Below are positions 1-12,762 of a stretch of 64,000 nt of DNA, piece by piece. Source of the stretch: Girardinichthys multiradiatus. Taxonomy: Eukaryota; Chordata; Actinopteri; Cyprinodontiformes; Goodeidae. Under the pieces are notes generated by a model. The model made no database searches and had not been told where the DNA came from. It worked only from the letters and a program-made list of their open reading frames with translations. Positions within the stretch are counted from its first letter, which is position 1; each line of letters begins with the position of its first letter. Position numbers and translations under genes: made by a program. The stretch is taken from contig NC_061808.1 of the NCBI RefSeq assembly GCF_021462225.1, forward strand, positions 22,667,119-22,731,118, in the 5' to 3' direction.

Positions 1-689
1 ATTTTTTGTAATTTTGCTTACCTGTTCTTGCATGTTTTTGTTTAATTCCCTCCATCAGGCTTGATATCTCTATTTTCATTTGAAACAAGTGCCTCTGTGT
101 ATTTATGCTGCCTGATTGTCTTACCACTTCACCAGAGAATTGTGGCATCTTTTTAGATTGTAGATCGCCAATACCATAGTCTGCTCCGGTCTTACTTGCT
201 CTAGATTTATGTTTGGATGTGGGGACCTATAACTCAAATCAGCCTCGGTTAATTAGTCTAATGCAATTAATATTTTAATTAATCAATGTAGTTTCCTTGA
301 ACTGCCTTTGGGCTGTCTTTTTTTTTTTCTTTTCATACCTATTTTATTTTCTTAGTTTTTCCCAGGAGTTTATAAATTAAGATGATAAATCATTTTAACA
401 TTGGAGTATTAGGTCCAACTAAGAGATTAGTGCTAAAGATTTGAATGTGGTCAGGGTTGCAGCTGCGGTCAAATGAACTTGCCGTCCACAAAGAGCAATA
501 AAGCAGATGGGGGAAAATTCTCTGCATTGAATTAGTTAGAAAGCAGATCACATGCAAATAATCTATACTGTACATTAGAATTTTTTTTTCCTTAAATAAA
601 TATGTTTAACAGTTTGAATTGATCTAATGGAAATAATGATGAGGGGAAATTCATAAAACTAATGTTGATAAATGCTGGATTTGCAAAAA

Positions 690-1470
690 CCTAAAAACTA
701 TACTGCTGGTCAGAGGTTACATGGAACTGGGTTTTGTGCGTGTTGGGGATCATTGTCCTGCTGGAATAAATGATGTCCCAATTTTAGTCATCTAGCTGTT
801 GGCTTAAAGGAAAGTTGCAGAATTTTGAGGAAATCCTCCTTCTTCATTATTCAATTCACTTTGTGCAATACACCAGTAGCTCTGGTAGTGACACGGACCC
901 TCAGCTTGATGTTGCCACCACCGTGCTTGACAGCCAAAAGCCTTACACTGACCTCTTTAAACATTCCTATTGACATAGTGGCCAAACTGCTCAATCTTTG
1001 ACCATTAAAATTTTTCTCTAGAAAACATTTGACTCAATTTAAGTGACTGCAGATTTCAGTCAAGCTTGAAGGTGTTAATCCAGGAGCTCGGACCTTTTTC
1101 TTGATTAGTAGACTCTAAGTTGTGTCTGGTGTTCCATTAGATGAGGACTTGACCAAAAGTCAAAGTCTATGAATCTACTGTGTCTGCTCTAACAGTAATC
1201 TCAGATGTTGAAGATTTTTCTTATTGAATGTGGGCCTTAAATCCCACTTGGAAAGAAGTAATTTGAATTGCAGGCTGGTTGTTTGTCCTGATGGAGATCT
1301 CAAGCAGTCGGCGAAAAATACCTCAAATAGACGATAGTCATGAAAGTTACTTTTACCTTTCACATTTTAGTGTTTTGCACCAAGCAGCCTCCCTAATGCA
1401 GACTTATGTGATGGGGTGAAACAGTGTGTTGTAAACTTTTTCACAATATTAATGATTGACCTGCAGTGAC
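690..1470 (-). mobile_element. Degenerate Tc1/mariner-like transposon remnant
   Basis: The plus strand reads as the antisense of a decayed Tc1-type transposase. It has the phrase around 745-765 that appears again at 60570 (a 'cattgtcctgctgga' type string). At 905-935 it has the antisense of the Val-Lys-His-Gly-Gly-Gly segment ('gttgccaccaccgtgcttga'). No open frame survives and I could not find clear terminal inverted repeats. The boundaries are approximate. The family call comes from similarity to the other Tc1 fossils in this window. Confidence 0.5.
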
Positions 1471-1757
1471 TGACAGTGGTCATATATTTAGTTAAATGGT
1501 AGGACATATGGGTTTAGATTTGCCCCATCTACTTTCTCCTGTTGATGAAATGGTTGAGTTTTCAAGAAAAACAAATATTAAAAGACATTTTAATGTTCTA
1601 ACAACACTTTATTTAGCAACGTAAGAAGAAAATTTAGGACTTCATCTTTCCTGAACTCAAATGAGACTCTGGTAATCCAAGAATGGTCTGTTGCCCTCTA
1701 GTGGCTTTTGAGTGTTTTGCAAGCCAAGCTCAAAATCTTAAACACAGGAGTAATTTT

Positions 1758-1915
1758 ATGGAGTTAAAACTACACTGTACTAAAATCAAACCTTAAAAAT
1801 TAACTTATAAAATCTGAGGTATATTTTTGGGATATAGTGTGAATATCCAACACAAAATGCTGTTTAATAGTAAAGCCAAAGGAAACTTATTATTTTCAAA
1901 ATATTTTAAATATAA

Positions 1916-1972
<57 letters not shown>

Positions 1973-2025
1973 AGTTAAAACTACACTGTACTAAAATCAA
2001 ACCTTAAAAATTAACTTATAAAATC
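1758..2025. repeat. 57-bp perfect direct repeat flanking an (AT)n tract
   Basis: The 57 bases at 1758-1814 recur without mismatch at 1969-2025, 211 bases downstream. Between them lie about 104 bases of unique AT-rich sequence and a pure (AT)26 tract at 1919-1970 that runs straight into the second copy. This looks like a recent tandem duplication whose second unit has been invaded or replaced by AT repeat expansion. An assembly artefact around the AT tract is also possible. Confidence 0.9.
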
Positions 2026-2589
2026 ACCATGAATACTAGCACAGAAATATGTAAATATATCAATAAAAGATCTGCCACAAAGTTGTGATGCAGTATTTGT
2101 AAAGAGAATTTGCATGTTACAGAGAGCTGCCATTCCTAAACTGAAGACAAAGTCTTTTTAGCCCATTTGCTTGCTGACTGCTTTCACTGAAGCTTATCAA
2201 TCTTGATGCAAATCTATCAGGTGTGTTGCACTTAGGAACCAGGCTACAGCTGCACTGTCTGTTCATTCAAATTGGCTCATAAATGTTGCTTGATGCTAAA
2301 TACCAAAATGACCTAAATACAGCAACAAAGGTGTTTCAAATACAACGTTTTGGCTAAAATGCAGAATTCAGTGACTTGAAATCATGAAAATTCTATAATA
2401 CTAATAATTTACGAACTATAATACTCATTTAACTTCATTGTTTGTTGAGGTGTTTCTTAGCTATTGATGTGATTTATTGCAGAAAGTGTCAATGTCAATG
2501 GATTTTGTTTTGAGAACTGAATATTTTCAGTATCTATAATTGATGTTACAAAACATAAGAACTTAAGGTCTTCAAAGTTTTCCAAGATG

Positions 2590-2835
2590 CCTTTCCTTCA
2601 GTGGCTTCCTCGAGAGGGCGCCACAGGAAACCTCTGCTTCCATGTCAACATAGTATCATCCTCTCTCTCTCTAACACTCTGGAAATCCTCGTTTACAAAA
2701 TCCATAAAACCTCTCAGCAGTCTTCCTCTTTTCCTACCAACCTTGCAGCTCCATAATCAGAATGCTTTGTCCATTATTTTCATCCCTCTTATTGACATGT
2801 CCAAGTCATCTACTTGGTTGAGTCAAACATCTTAG
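2590..2835 (-). mobile_element. Decayed non-LTR retrotransposon (LINE) C-terminal fragment
   Basis: Read on the minus strand, the segment gives a broken peptide resembling the end of fish LINE reverse-transcriptase ORFs. It has a Gly-His-Val-x-x-Arg start, then basic Arg/Lys-rich stretches and an 'R-F-x-x-F-x-x-E-D' type tail. Stops and frame changes interrupt it. I judge this from the general pattern of such LINE tails; the clade is uncertain. It is probably a short, old 5'-truncated insertion. Confidence 0.35.
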
Positions 2836-4620
2836 CATGTTTTGTAAAACTTCACTAAAGAAGCATCTCGGAATGGTGTCTAGTTGTTTATAGCCGTAAA
2901 GTTATAGACCGTTGACAAACATGTGTTTGCAGAACTTGCTTAAAGGGATAGCATTTCATGATGTTTCTAGCTAACTGTTCTTGAAACACATAAACCAAAA
3001 CTAAGAGTTAGGGCCCAGGCAGTGATCTGAGGATGTTTCAGACTGGTGTCCTTTCCCATCTGAGAAACACCAAAGAAAATTTCAGTAACGGCTATTTTTC
3101 TGCTGCTCCTGTTCAACATAGGTTTTTAGTCTCTGCCTGTCCTGACTGTGTTTTCATCTCTGTGCTCATCCGGTTGTGCTTCTCCTCCTTGTGTGACACA
3201 TGATTCTTGAGTTTAGAGTTACCACTCACACATACAAAGACACATAAGAGAAAGAAAGAGGGCACAAGCATTTGACATTACATCAAGCAAACAGGTATGA
3301 GCTGACGGGGAAATATTTGTTCAGTGTCTTTGTATTTGTTCAACAGGCAGGAAGATAAAAAGAGTAGGAGAAGCGGGGTCATTCGAGGAAATACTGACTC
3401 AAGGTGTTCCAGACGCTTATTGACAGATTTCCAGGTATTTCCTGCTTATTGTGATGCTTTTAGGACAGAGGATGGGCATGCTGTGTGACCTTCAGGTCTA
3501 AACGTTGCAATACGACGCCATCCGTGGAACAAGACTGCAAACTGCTGCAGTAGCTGTTAAAATGTAAAGGTTTATCTGCAGTAAACTGCGAGGTGAGCTG
3601 TCATACAATCCTTAGGTCTAAGGTAGTGTTTTGTTTTATTCCTATGTGAATGACAAGCTCAGGGCTACAAGCAACAAAATTAGACATGTTGCATTATGTG
3701 TAACATTTAATTTCTTTTAATTAACATCACAGTTTAAGATAAGCAAAAAGTCTTATAAATTGACCTTTTCCTGCACTGTAATCTCACATGGAAAGATTTT
3801 TGAATGATCCAAACTTTAATTTGAGCAACTTTATTTAGTGGGGGAAAACCCACATCAAGAACAAAAGAAAGAGTATAGAAAAACACATTTTAAATATGAG
3901 GTAACCCACTCTTCAAAGTGGGAAAGACCATAAAACATTGAAGGTAGGGACAAGTTTTCACTCCTTATATGTAAAGAAAATATGTCTACAAAAAAAGCAT
4001 CTAAACTTGCTCATATCTGCAGTGAAAGCAGAGAAGACCCAAGGCATAAACAAACTACACAACTGCTTTGGGCCCTCACACCCACAGATGGCCCCCAAGA
4101 GCCTCTGAAATATCACAGAATAATACAAATTTTTTATTCAAATAAAATTACTTTTTGATCATGTCTCTGAGGTTGATTGATGGCATTTGTAGTAGATTAA
4201 AAGGCTTCTTTAAATTCCATTAATGTACATAAACAATGGATCTTATTCAGTGCTGTATTGCATGTCATTATCTTATCAAAATTCAGATCTGAAGGATAAA
4301 TCCCTGACCCATCCCAGAAAAGGATCCATTCCAGTGGGGAATTTCACAACACTGTATTTATCAAAAAGGATTTATTTTATATACCAATCAGACTAATTAC
4401 AGATAACCAGGGATTGTATTTATTGTTAATCCCTCTAGGTCTATGTCCTACTGAGTTAATTAGAAAAATGGAAGTAAAAAAATCAACTAAATGAGACAAC
4501 AATACCAGCTTTAAATTTACACTCTACAACAGACAACAAACAGCATTGATATTGATTTTTATATATTTTTATTCATTCATGACTGCTTTCGTTTACCTGG
4601 TACAAGAATCTTAGTAAACC

Positions 4621-4965
4621 AGTCAGTCATTTTCTATACCACTTCTCCCATAGTGGTTCGCGGGGAAGTTGGTGCCTATCTTCAGGAGTCTACGGGCAAG
4701 AGGAGGGGTACACCCTGGACAGGTCGCCAGTCCATCGCAGGGCAAATGCACAAACAACCATGCACACACTCATTCATACACCTAAGGGCAATTTAGAGAG
4801 ACCAATTAACCTAACAGGCACATCTTTGAACTGTGGGAGGAAGCCGGAGTACCTGGTGAGAATCCATGCATGCACGGGGAGAACATGCAAACTCCATGCA
4901 GAAAGAACCCCGGACTTTCTTGCTGCAAGGCAACAGTGCTACCAACTGCGCCACCATGCAGCCCC
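4621..4965 (-). repeat. tRNA-headed SINE-like dispersed repeat, copy 1
   Basis: This is the reverse-orientation copy of the repeat at 12763-13122. Shared landmarks include 'gggcaatttagagagaccaa' with its neighbours, 'ctgtgggaggaagccggagt' and 'gacaggtcgccagtccatcg'. The right end (about 4925-4965) is the antisense of a tRNA-like head with A-box-like and B-box-like sequences. Short open frames across it are by-products. The two copies are well preserved, suggesting fairly recent amplification. Confidence 0.8.
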
Positions 4966-6852
4966 TCAGTTAACCAAAAATACTAAAAACAGTCATTTTT
5001 GGATTGACTTTAATTTCTTAAGATCCTTTATTTATGAACATTTTGATATAATAGTATAATAGTGTCATAAACCTTTGTGTGAATTAAACATCTTTCTAAC
5101 CCGATTAAATCAGTCTGATTTATCCATAAAAGTCCCTGGATTGGGTAAACTAATTAAAGATGATTGGTTTAAACTGAAGTCTTGTTAGGGCAAATTCAGT
5201 TAGAGAAAGTGTTTTATCCAACACTGTTGAAGCATGCCTTCAGAGTCAACAGACTGATGCAAAATATAGATCTTGTTTACGTACAAGTGTTGAATTTAAT
5301 TTGATTTTTTTCAGGTTATGGGTTCAGGGTAACTGAAAGAGAGGCTGATCAGACCTCAGATGAAGTCACCATCATGGCTGGACAATAGCTATTCTTGTAG
5401 ACAGTGTTTTGCTGTCCAGATGGCTGTGTCGAAGTAATTCCCCTCAGAAGGGCCTGACGCTAATCCTCCGGAGAATCTGAACTGCTTGATGTCGTGCCTA
5501 CATGGGAAACTGAACAGCTAGTTCTCTTCTTGTTTGCTATTTTTTAGCCTCTTTGCTCATAGATCATACCATAATCTGTTAGTTTGCAGCAAGGACATGG
5601 CTATCCCGGTACGATCGCCTCTGCAGCGAGCATAAATCTGGCGAGCACAGGGTGAGGAGCTGCTCTGTAAGCTTCTCAGTGCGAGGAGAGGGGTTGTGGT
5701 TGGACAGCTGAGGAGGGAAGGAAGGAAAGAGCATTTCAGAATCATACATCACAGCAACCTGATTAGCTCCATTTTCATGACTGTGGGAGCTTTTCTTGCA
5801 GGATGTTGCTGTTAAATATCAGGTAGACCTTTCTGTTTCCTATGTTCATTTTTGTGTTTATTGTTCCTTAACTACCCAACAAAGTCCTTTAAGAGATTTT
5901 GTCAAAGAGCTGTTTATCCAAAACGCATGCATGTGATTATCATTTGCTTAACCCTGTATAATTTCTGTTAGTTACTAGCTGTGTGCAGGTGTCTTTGTTT
6001 GGACTATTTTAATCGTTTTCAGCCCAATTTCACTGAAACTCATCAGTTTGCTGCTGCATCAGAGAGCAGATTTATTCCGGTCCCCTCTAGCGACCGGTTT
6101 CTTGTGTCAAATCCTAACATGTGAGTGTAATTTGATGACATTGAGTTCTGAGTCTCTCTCCATTGGCGTACGTTGTTTTTGGCTTGACAACATTGAGCTA
6201 AGATGAGCAACTTCAGCAGATGCAGCTCATTAAACAAACATGCTGATGTGCTCTGAGGTGGGGGGGGGGGGGCAGTCTGAGCTTTAAAGCAGCATCTGTG
6301 CTAAATATGCTCTCATTTCCCTTCTCTGTGTCTGTTCACATGCTCCCGCTCGGCCTGCTTTGGATCCATGCTACATCACTAATGGTGAGTCTGAGGAAGC
6401 ACACTCCACCCACCTCTTTGTTAGTATTAGGAGTCTTTCCTGAGTTCCATAAGGTCTATTTAGCCACAAGTGTTTTGCTCATATGGCGCATTCATTCATA
6501 CACATCCCTCTGCTACAGATGACTGCTGTCTTTGTGGGGTTGCTTACTCCTCTTATGTAGATGTCAAATCTGCATGGTTCTTTACACTGTAAGCCAATTA
6601 CATGAGGTTCTTTAACAGGCATGTGTGTGCTGGTATATGTAAGGGTGTCCGTGCACAGTGGGAGTGTACAGGCGTTGTTATGCAATGATCTGTACATGCG
6701 TTTGGTTTGTGTGAGTCCTGTAAGAGTCTGAGAAATGAAAGGATAATTCAGTTTCTAATCAAAACCACTTTGCTTTATATACCTTTTGATGAGGGTGTTT
6801 ATGTAAGCCATTTTTAAAAGGTCATACCAGAAACAGCAGGTACATTATTATG

Positions 6853-7492
6853 CCTTGCGAAAGTATTCATACCCGTTAATTTTTTTCTCTCACATTTTAT
6901 CATGTCAGAACTGTCATTGTATTTTATTTTGGGATTATATGAGATAAACTAATACAAAGAAGAAGAGAGACATGCGTGGTGGAAGAAAAAGGATAAACGG
7001 TTTTCACAATTTTCTCACAACTAAAAACGGAGTGGGCCATTTGAAAATATAACCATGCCTTTATAGTTCTGGCTGCACATTTTCAGGTTGGCCCTGTCCC
7101 TCTGCCCATATTTCTAATAGTGTTTCTTTGTCTCCGTGATGCTGTTTGATCTCTAATCTAACCAACCTCTGAGGCCTTCACAGAACAGCTGGATTTCTAC
7201 TGAGATCATGTTGTTCCCAGATAGACTCTGTTTGCTAATTGGGTAACTAACTAGGTGGGCATTTGGCTGCACCGGATTTCAATTAGGGGGATCAGTGGCT
7301 GCATGTCGCACTTTTCACATTTTTCCCCCTTAAAACTGTTAAAAGCCTTGGTTCCTTTTACTTCACAATTATGTTCTACTTTGTGCTGTTCTAACATAAA
7401 AAATAATAACATATATTGATGCTTTTAGTTTTAATGTGACAGAATGTCACAAAAAAAGAATAAGGTATAAATTCATTTGCAAGGGCTAAATG
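6853..7492 (-). mobile_element. Tc1-like fossil, 'ccttgcaaaagtattcat' family, copy at 6.9 kb
   Basis: The left end carries 'tgccttgcgaaagtattcat' and the right end the inverted 'tataaattcatttgcaagg'. These are decayed inverted termini of the Tc1-like family seen repeatedly in this window. The interior (about 640 bases) has no open frame. It includes the subterminal block with 'gggattatatgagataaact', the region that reads 'ttttatgtgatagaccaaca' in better-preserved copies. It is a non-autonomous internally deleted copy. Confidence 0.7.
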
Positions 7493-8103
7493 ATTTAATG
7501 CTGTTGCACATGCAAAAAATGAATTGTGAACAAAATCTTTAATTTGAACAAATATTTAATATCTGAATTCTTCAACAATGCAGCTCAAAGACCAGATTAT
7601 TAGAAGAAAGTAGCCTACTGCCTCTGCAGCGACAGTGAGTATTTCACTTTGGGTTCAAACCTTTCACTTCTATCTCTGCTTATGAATGCGTCTGAGCCTT
7701 TGTCCAAAGTCCACAGTATAACAGTCACAAATTAAAAACAATGAATAAAATAAGATTTTCAACAACATAATTAAATGTATTAGCACAAAGCAGCAACGGG
7801 CAGCATGGGGGCAGTATATCAATTAGGAAAGTGCAGTGTGCATTCACTATTCATTCATCCCACACAAATTCTAAAAAATATATACTGTAATGATATTAAA
7901 ATATATGGTAAGTAAAATATAACATGTAAACTGTATCCCTAGTATGAAGAGTCCTTCGAAATAAATGTAAAAAAAAAAGCGTTTCAAAAAAGAAAAAATA
8001 TAATCATGTTGCATAACCTATCCTCTAGGGGGAGCTGCCGTGCTACCCTGACTCTTTACACATCTCGCTCGTACGTCCCACCATTTCAAACTGAAAACCA
8101 AAG

Positions 8104-8235
8104 CGACCAATCACATTTCATACTCTAATACAGTAATTGCTCTAAGCCAATGAGAACAGAGTATAAGATGTTATTTCACTGTAAAAGGCGGGACTTGAGG
8201 ATGATTGACATGTTTCATTTGAGCTCAGGCCAGAT
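8104..8235 (+). promoter_or_regulatory. epb41l2: Candidate core promoter of the epb41l2 gene
   Basis: Two CCAAT boxes (8107-8111 and 8147-8151), a TATA-like TATAAG (8162-8167) and a GC box GGCGGG (8187-8192) lie in order just upstream of a candidate spliced leader exon. The segment is less repetitive than its surroundings. Orientation and distance fit a plus-strand transcription start at about 8190-8240. No transcript evidence is available, so this is inferred from motif arrangement and the downstream donor. Confidence 0.45.
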
Positions 8236-8373
8236 CGTCGGTGTGTGTGGACTGTAGTTGAGATTTTTGGGAGGCTGAGTCAGTGGGACGTGCATTATTT
8301 TTTGGAGCAGAACCGAGTGCGACTCCACGTTTTGGAAAATCCCCTCCATACTCATCTCTTGAGATTTAAACAG
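8235..8373 (+). other. epb41l2: Candidate 5' untranslated exon 1 of epb41l2
   Basis: The segment ends in a good donor, CAG|GTAATG, at 8373/8374 and follows the candidate core promoter. The first coding exon at 25769 has an acceptor 14 nt before its ATG. A separate upstream non-coding exon is therefore required, and this is the best one I see. 4.1-family genes typically have non-coding, alternative first exons. The start is a guess. Other first exons may exist elsewhere in the upstream 25 kb. Confidence 0.45.
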
Positions 8374-8700
8374 GTAATGGTTCATTTTTTTCTATCTCCT
8401 TTAAAGTCACGTGATGGATAAATCAGCGACATATCGGCTGGTTCATGGCTTTTTGGATCTGCATCATGTTGTGCTCTATACGCTTTACCCATTGAGGTTA
8501 CATATGCTCAACCTACACGAATTCATAGAGATGGTTTGAGAAATGGTCAAAGAAACGCCGCTTTCCACTAAAGCTCGTTATGAAGGAAATTAATTCATAC
8601 CTTCGGTTTAAAACGCTTCATGGCGCCTGCCCTCTTCCATGTTATCCCTGTTATCATCACCTTAACTCCCCCCCGCTTCCCGCTGCTTCTCCTTCGGATG

Positions 8701-8725
8701 TGATTTACGTCGTCAGCGTAAATCA
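8701..8725. promoter_or_regulatory. Perfect 9-bp-arm inverted repeat near exon 1
   Basis: TGATTTACG (8701-8709) and CGTAAATCA (8717-8725) are exact reverse complements around a 7-nt spacer, TCGTCAG. The motif lies about 330 bases inside intron 1 in a CpG-containing stretch and just before a poly-T run. It could be a dimeric transcription-factor site or a hairpin. The function is not known. Confidence 0.4.
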
Positions 8726-9859
8726 CCTCGCGGGGATGTTTTTTTTTTTTTTTTTTTTTAGCTCAGGTAAATTAAGCTACACTCCAGTGTTTACATGTTT
8801 GTGTTTATCTTTCAAATTGAATAGACTCTGGTGCTGTACAGGTAGAGGATAGTTAGAATCAATCTTAGTATTACCTGTACGTCAGTTTTAACCGTAGGTT
8901 CTTTTAAAAATGATGCGTTCAGAGCCTTGTTTAAACATCCGGCTCCGTTTTTGTGGGACAACACACGTAGGAGCTTCCTGCCACTGACAAAACAAAGTAG
9001 TAGATGCCGAGTTATTTAAGCATCACACTGCTGAGTTACTCTATTTTGTGTGATTTTTTTAAATATGTTTTATTATGTTTTTTACAGCACCAGTTTTAGT
9101 AGGTGGGGTGATTTTTCTTTCGTTTAAATGTAACATACATGAGCTGTTCTTTTGGTAAGTGCTTTACAAGCATATATGGGTGGGGGATTTGGTTCCATTT
9201 TTTGTTGCTTCTATGAGTTTTGATCATTGTTCCCTTTAATCGGTTTGGTACTAATGCATCCATAGTTTTATAGGCAGGTTCCTGATAGCAGGGTGTTAGT
9301 GCGTGTCAGTATCATAATATTTTACACAAACTTTAACAGATGGCAAAGGGCTCAGCTAGTTCAGACTGTCAAGTAAACAGGCCAGCAGACTGGCAGACAC
9401 TGATTTGAGATTGTGCTAACTTATAAAAGGTTTGTGCTGGTGCTTCTCCTATTGAATATTTCTGTAATCGTTTATGTAAGTAATCCCTCGATTAATTGAG
9501 TCATTTTGTTGATGACATTTTTGCTTCCTACAGCCCACCTACTCAAATCTACTATAAAAAGCTTCCCCTTATCTCTGTCGAAGGTGTGCAGGCTGTGAAT
9601 ATATCTGGAACTACTTCCAGGACAAATAATAAAACAACTAATGGTCATCTTGGTCCAGAAAATATTTTTGTGCTTTCTGTACCGTGTTAACAAGTTAAAC
9701 GCTTTTTCTAATTGGAAAAGTGCTGAGGTCTCCAACAGGTATTGAGACTAAAAATAATCAAAATCCTCATGCTTATCATGCCTGGATGATATTGTGAGTG
9801 TTCACGACTCAAAGCCTCTTATCTGTGTTCTGTTGAAAATGTGACTTTCACACTAAATT

Positions 9860-10330
9860 ATATATTGGCTGGTTTTCAATACCGAAACCTCAAACATTTT
9901 CCATCATACTGTTCATGCGGTTTAAAATTGGTTTCATGTGATGTCAGAGAAAGTGGCAGGGCGACTGGAGTTTTCTCCAGCTGTACTGAGCATAGCTAAG
10001 AGCCATGCTGCCCCTTCTCCAACTCTTGCTGCTCACTGCCTGTCAGCTGGCTGAAAGAAAGCCTATTACACCTTCACTTTGCTTACAAGACAGTCAGATT
10101 TGGCTGTTTGGTAACATTCGTGGAAACAAAAGGAGTGTGATCCATCACTTTTTTTAAGGCAACACTGTTTTAAAATTAGAGTTGACAACCAATGAGCAGC
10201 ATCTGGCTCACCAGAGTTTAACCAGCTAATATCAGTTTGTTATACTCTTACAACTCTTGTACAATAAGTGCTTAAAATTGCTATGGAATTTAGGAGGTGT
10301 TAATACTGTAGAAATAATAAATAAATGTTG
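9860..10330. repeat. Diverged dispersed repeat shared with 42.5-43.0 kb
   Basis: This stretch and 42580-42870 share ordered blocks: 'gtcagctggctgaaag', a 'ctacTacAc-tt' block, a 'gtggaaac' block and 'aacac-gttttaaaa'. They share more diverged sequence between these blocks. No open frame or intact termini are visible here. The 42.5-kb copy begins with a hAT-like 'tagggatgggcc', so this is probably an old non-autonomous DNA transposon copy. Confidence 0.45.
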
Positions 10331-12762
10331 GTAAAAACATTCTTAGAACAGCAACAATCAGGATATTTTTTGAGCAGCAGCAGGAAATGTTTGTTTGCTC
10401 TGTTTTTAAATGAAAGCAAGTAGATCATATTTTACATTTTTGTGTAAATGCTGTGAAAAGTGTCAAAGTTATACTATGAAAATGCCACACGGTTGACACG
10501 TAAAACATTTGTGGCTCTTATCCATTTGAGTTAGCTGCATTCAGATAAAAGTTTATAATCTGTGCTGATGTGCAGAAGACATGTCTGTCATAATTTTGTT
10601 TTTCTAAACGTATAGGACTTCCCACCAGTTGTTTGTAATGTGTGCTGCACAGGTAATGTAACTTGAGGACTTAACCGACTAATACTAGGACACAGGGCTG
10701 TTCCGTTTCGTATTAAATGTAACCCTTAAATTTAGCTCTAATATGTCTTCTCTTCACGTTGATCAGCAACCCACCTAGGAATAGCTCCATTTGTGTGTTA
10801 TAAAATAATTATCTTTTTCCCCTGGTAGCTGATTGAGAGGCAGCTGGATTCCTAATCAGTAAAGAGGGAATCCATCTTGGTTTTGAGCTGTACCTTTATG
10901 GCAGTCATGTGCACCAGTCGTTGTTGTTTATGGACAGGATTCCAGTCAGAGAACAGATAACAATATCAACAGAGCCATGCTATAGATTCTTCTAGTTCAG
11001 CTTGATGGGGAGTAGTTTTGGATTTCTCCCAGTTTGCTCTAAGAATAATTACTAACTGGCTGCATTAGTAGTGGTTTATTAAGCTGTTTTGTTACATAGA
11101 GCCCATTAGAGACACTGATAGGGATATTGATCAGCTTTGGAGTGTTTGCCTTGCTCCATGTTCATTGCCATACTGGCCAATTTGATGGTTTCTCAGACAA
11201 ACAAACTGCTAATCTTGTTTTTATTTTAATCATATGTTTAGTTCTTGTTGCCATTATAAATGTGTTTTATTTTACCTGTATTCATTTTTTTCTGTCGTTG
11301 AAACGAAATAAAAGAAACTGAATACAATCATCATTTGGCTACATAATAATAGGAAGGAAAGCAATATTTTTTTTGAATAGGTCAGTGATAATGTCAGCCT
11401 AACCAACAACTGTCTTTGATCTTAATATTTTCCGTCATCACAAAGCATCCTGGTCACTAAAATCTATATCCAATATGGGCATCAAGAGCAATGAAAGCCT
11501 GTCCAGTTATATGATTTGCAAGCAGAATGTTAATACATGGTTACTGAAATATAATTACCTAACAACTAGGGGTATAAAAGCTTATATTTGCAATGAAAAT
11601 ATCCAGTGCAACCCTGGTGGTTCAGTATGAATATGTAGCAAACGATCATTGTGCTGTTTTATACCTGAACACATGCAGAATGTTTATGTGCACAAATGTT
11701 TATTGTTGCGCAAATTAAAAAGTGACACCAAAACAACACAGCGAGGAGTCCCAGCTATCACTGAACTCTGCTGTTTGGAAATATTAAGGTTTATCTTGTA
11801 ACTACATTGGAAGAAGAAAGGTGGAGCGAACCAACTTTAACTGAAATGGCTTCAAGCCACTTGTAAACATCACTGGTACTGGAGAAATATCAGCTGAGGT
11901 CCAAATGGCTGCCTGTAACATCCAATCAGCCCAAACTCCATACATGTACGAGATGCAAGTCAGAGGAATCCCTGTTGATGAGAGGAGATTTTCCCAATAG
12001 CTCCAGATGCTGCATTCTGGTACAGCTGGGACAATTGGTTGTCAAAATATCAGAACGACTCCAAAGAGACCTAAAAATGTTTTGGTGTTAAATATGGGCA
12101 CACTCTTTTTTTAAAAATGTCTAAACTACAACATTGGATGTTTTCAAGTGGGTATATTATTGTCCAGGCACTGGCTATGTCTGCTTATGCTAATTAATTC
12201 ATTGAAAAAATCCAACCAAATCTCTTCTCAGATTTAAAATTTCCACTTTTTTAAGTTTTAGAGCATAATGAAATCAAATAATTTCAGAAATTAAAAGATT
12301 CTTTGTTTAGTGCTGTCCGAAGTAAAAAAAAAAAAAAAAAATCATATATTTTTTATTTATTTTTCTTGATTGAAGCATTTCCGAAAATGTACCGAACTGT
12401 GATTATAGTATACCTTTACACCCCTACTACTAAGCAATGCATCTGAGCACTCCATTGTGATTGCAATGTGGCACTCATTGATAATGCATTGACGATTCTG
12501 GTTTGATATATCGTTCAGTTCCAAGTTCTAGTTTGAAAATCCAAGTAAATTCAAACGGCCCACTGACTCAATGGGATTAATTTAGTAATCGAGAACTGGA
12601 TCAGATTGCAAGTAGTCTTTGCTTCTGACAGCGGCACACCTGGATAGAGTCAGCTGCAAGAAAATCAACTTGCGCAAGATTAAAAAGAGTGGAATCAAAA
12701 CAAAACATGACAAGATTTTGCACAAGAGAATATATGAAAGTCAACATGTATATTCCAGGTCT

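Larger units (their letters stand above)
1..8090. other. Upstream intergenic region, no gene supported
   Basis: Apart from the repeats listed separately, I see only short unconnected open frames without domain signal, and no convincing exon chain. There is a poly-G run near 6259-6272. CA/TG and AT runs are scattered. Exons of a neighbouring gene with small non-coding or UTR content cannot be excluded. Confidence 0.6.
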
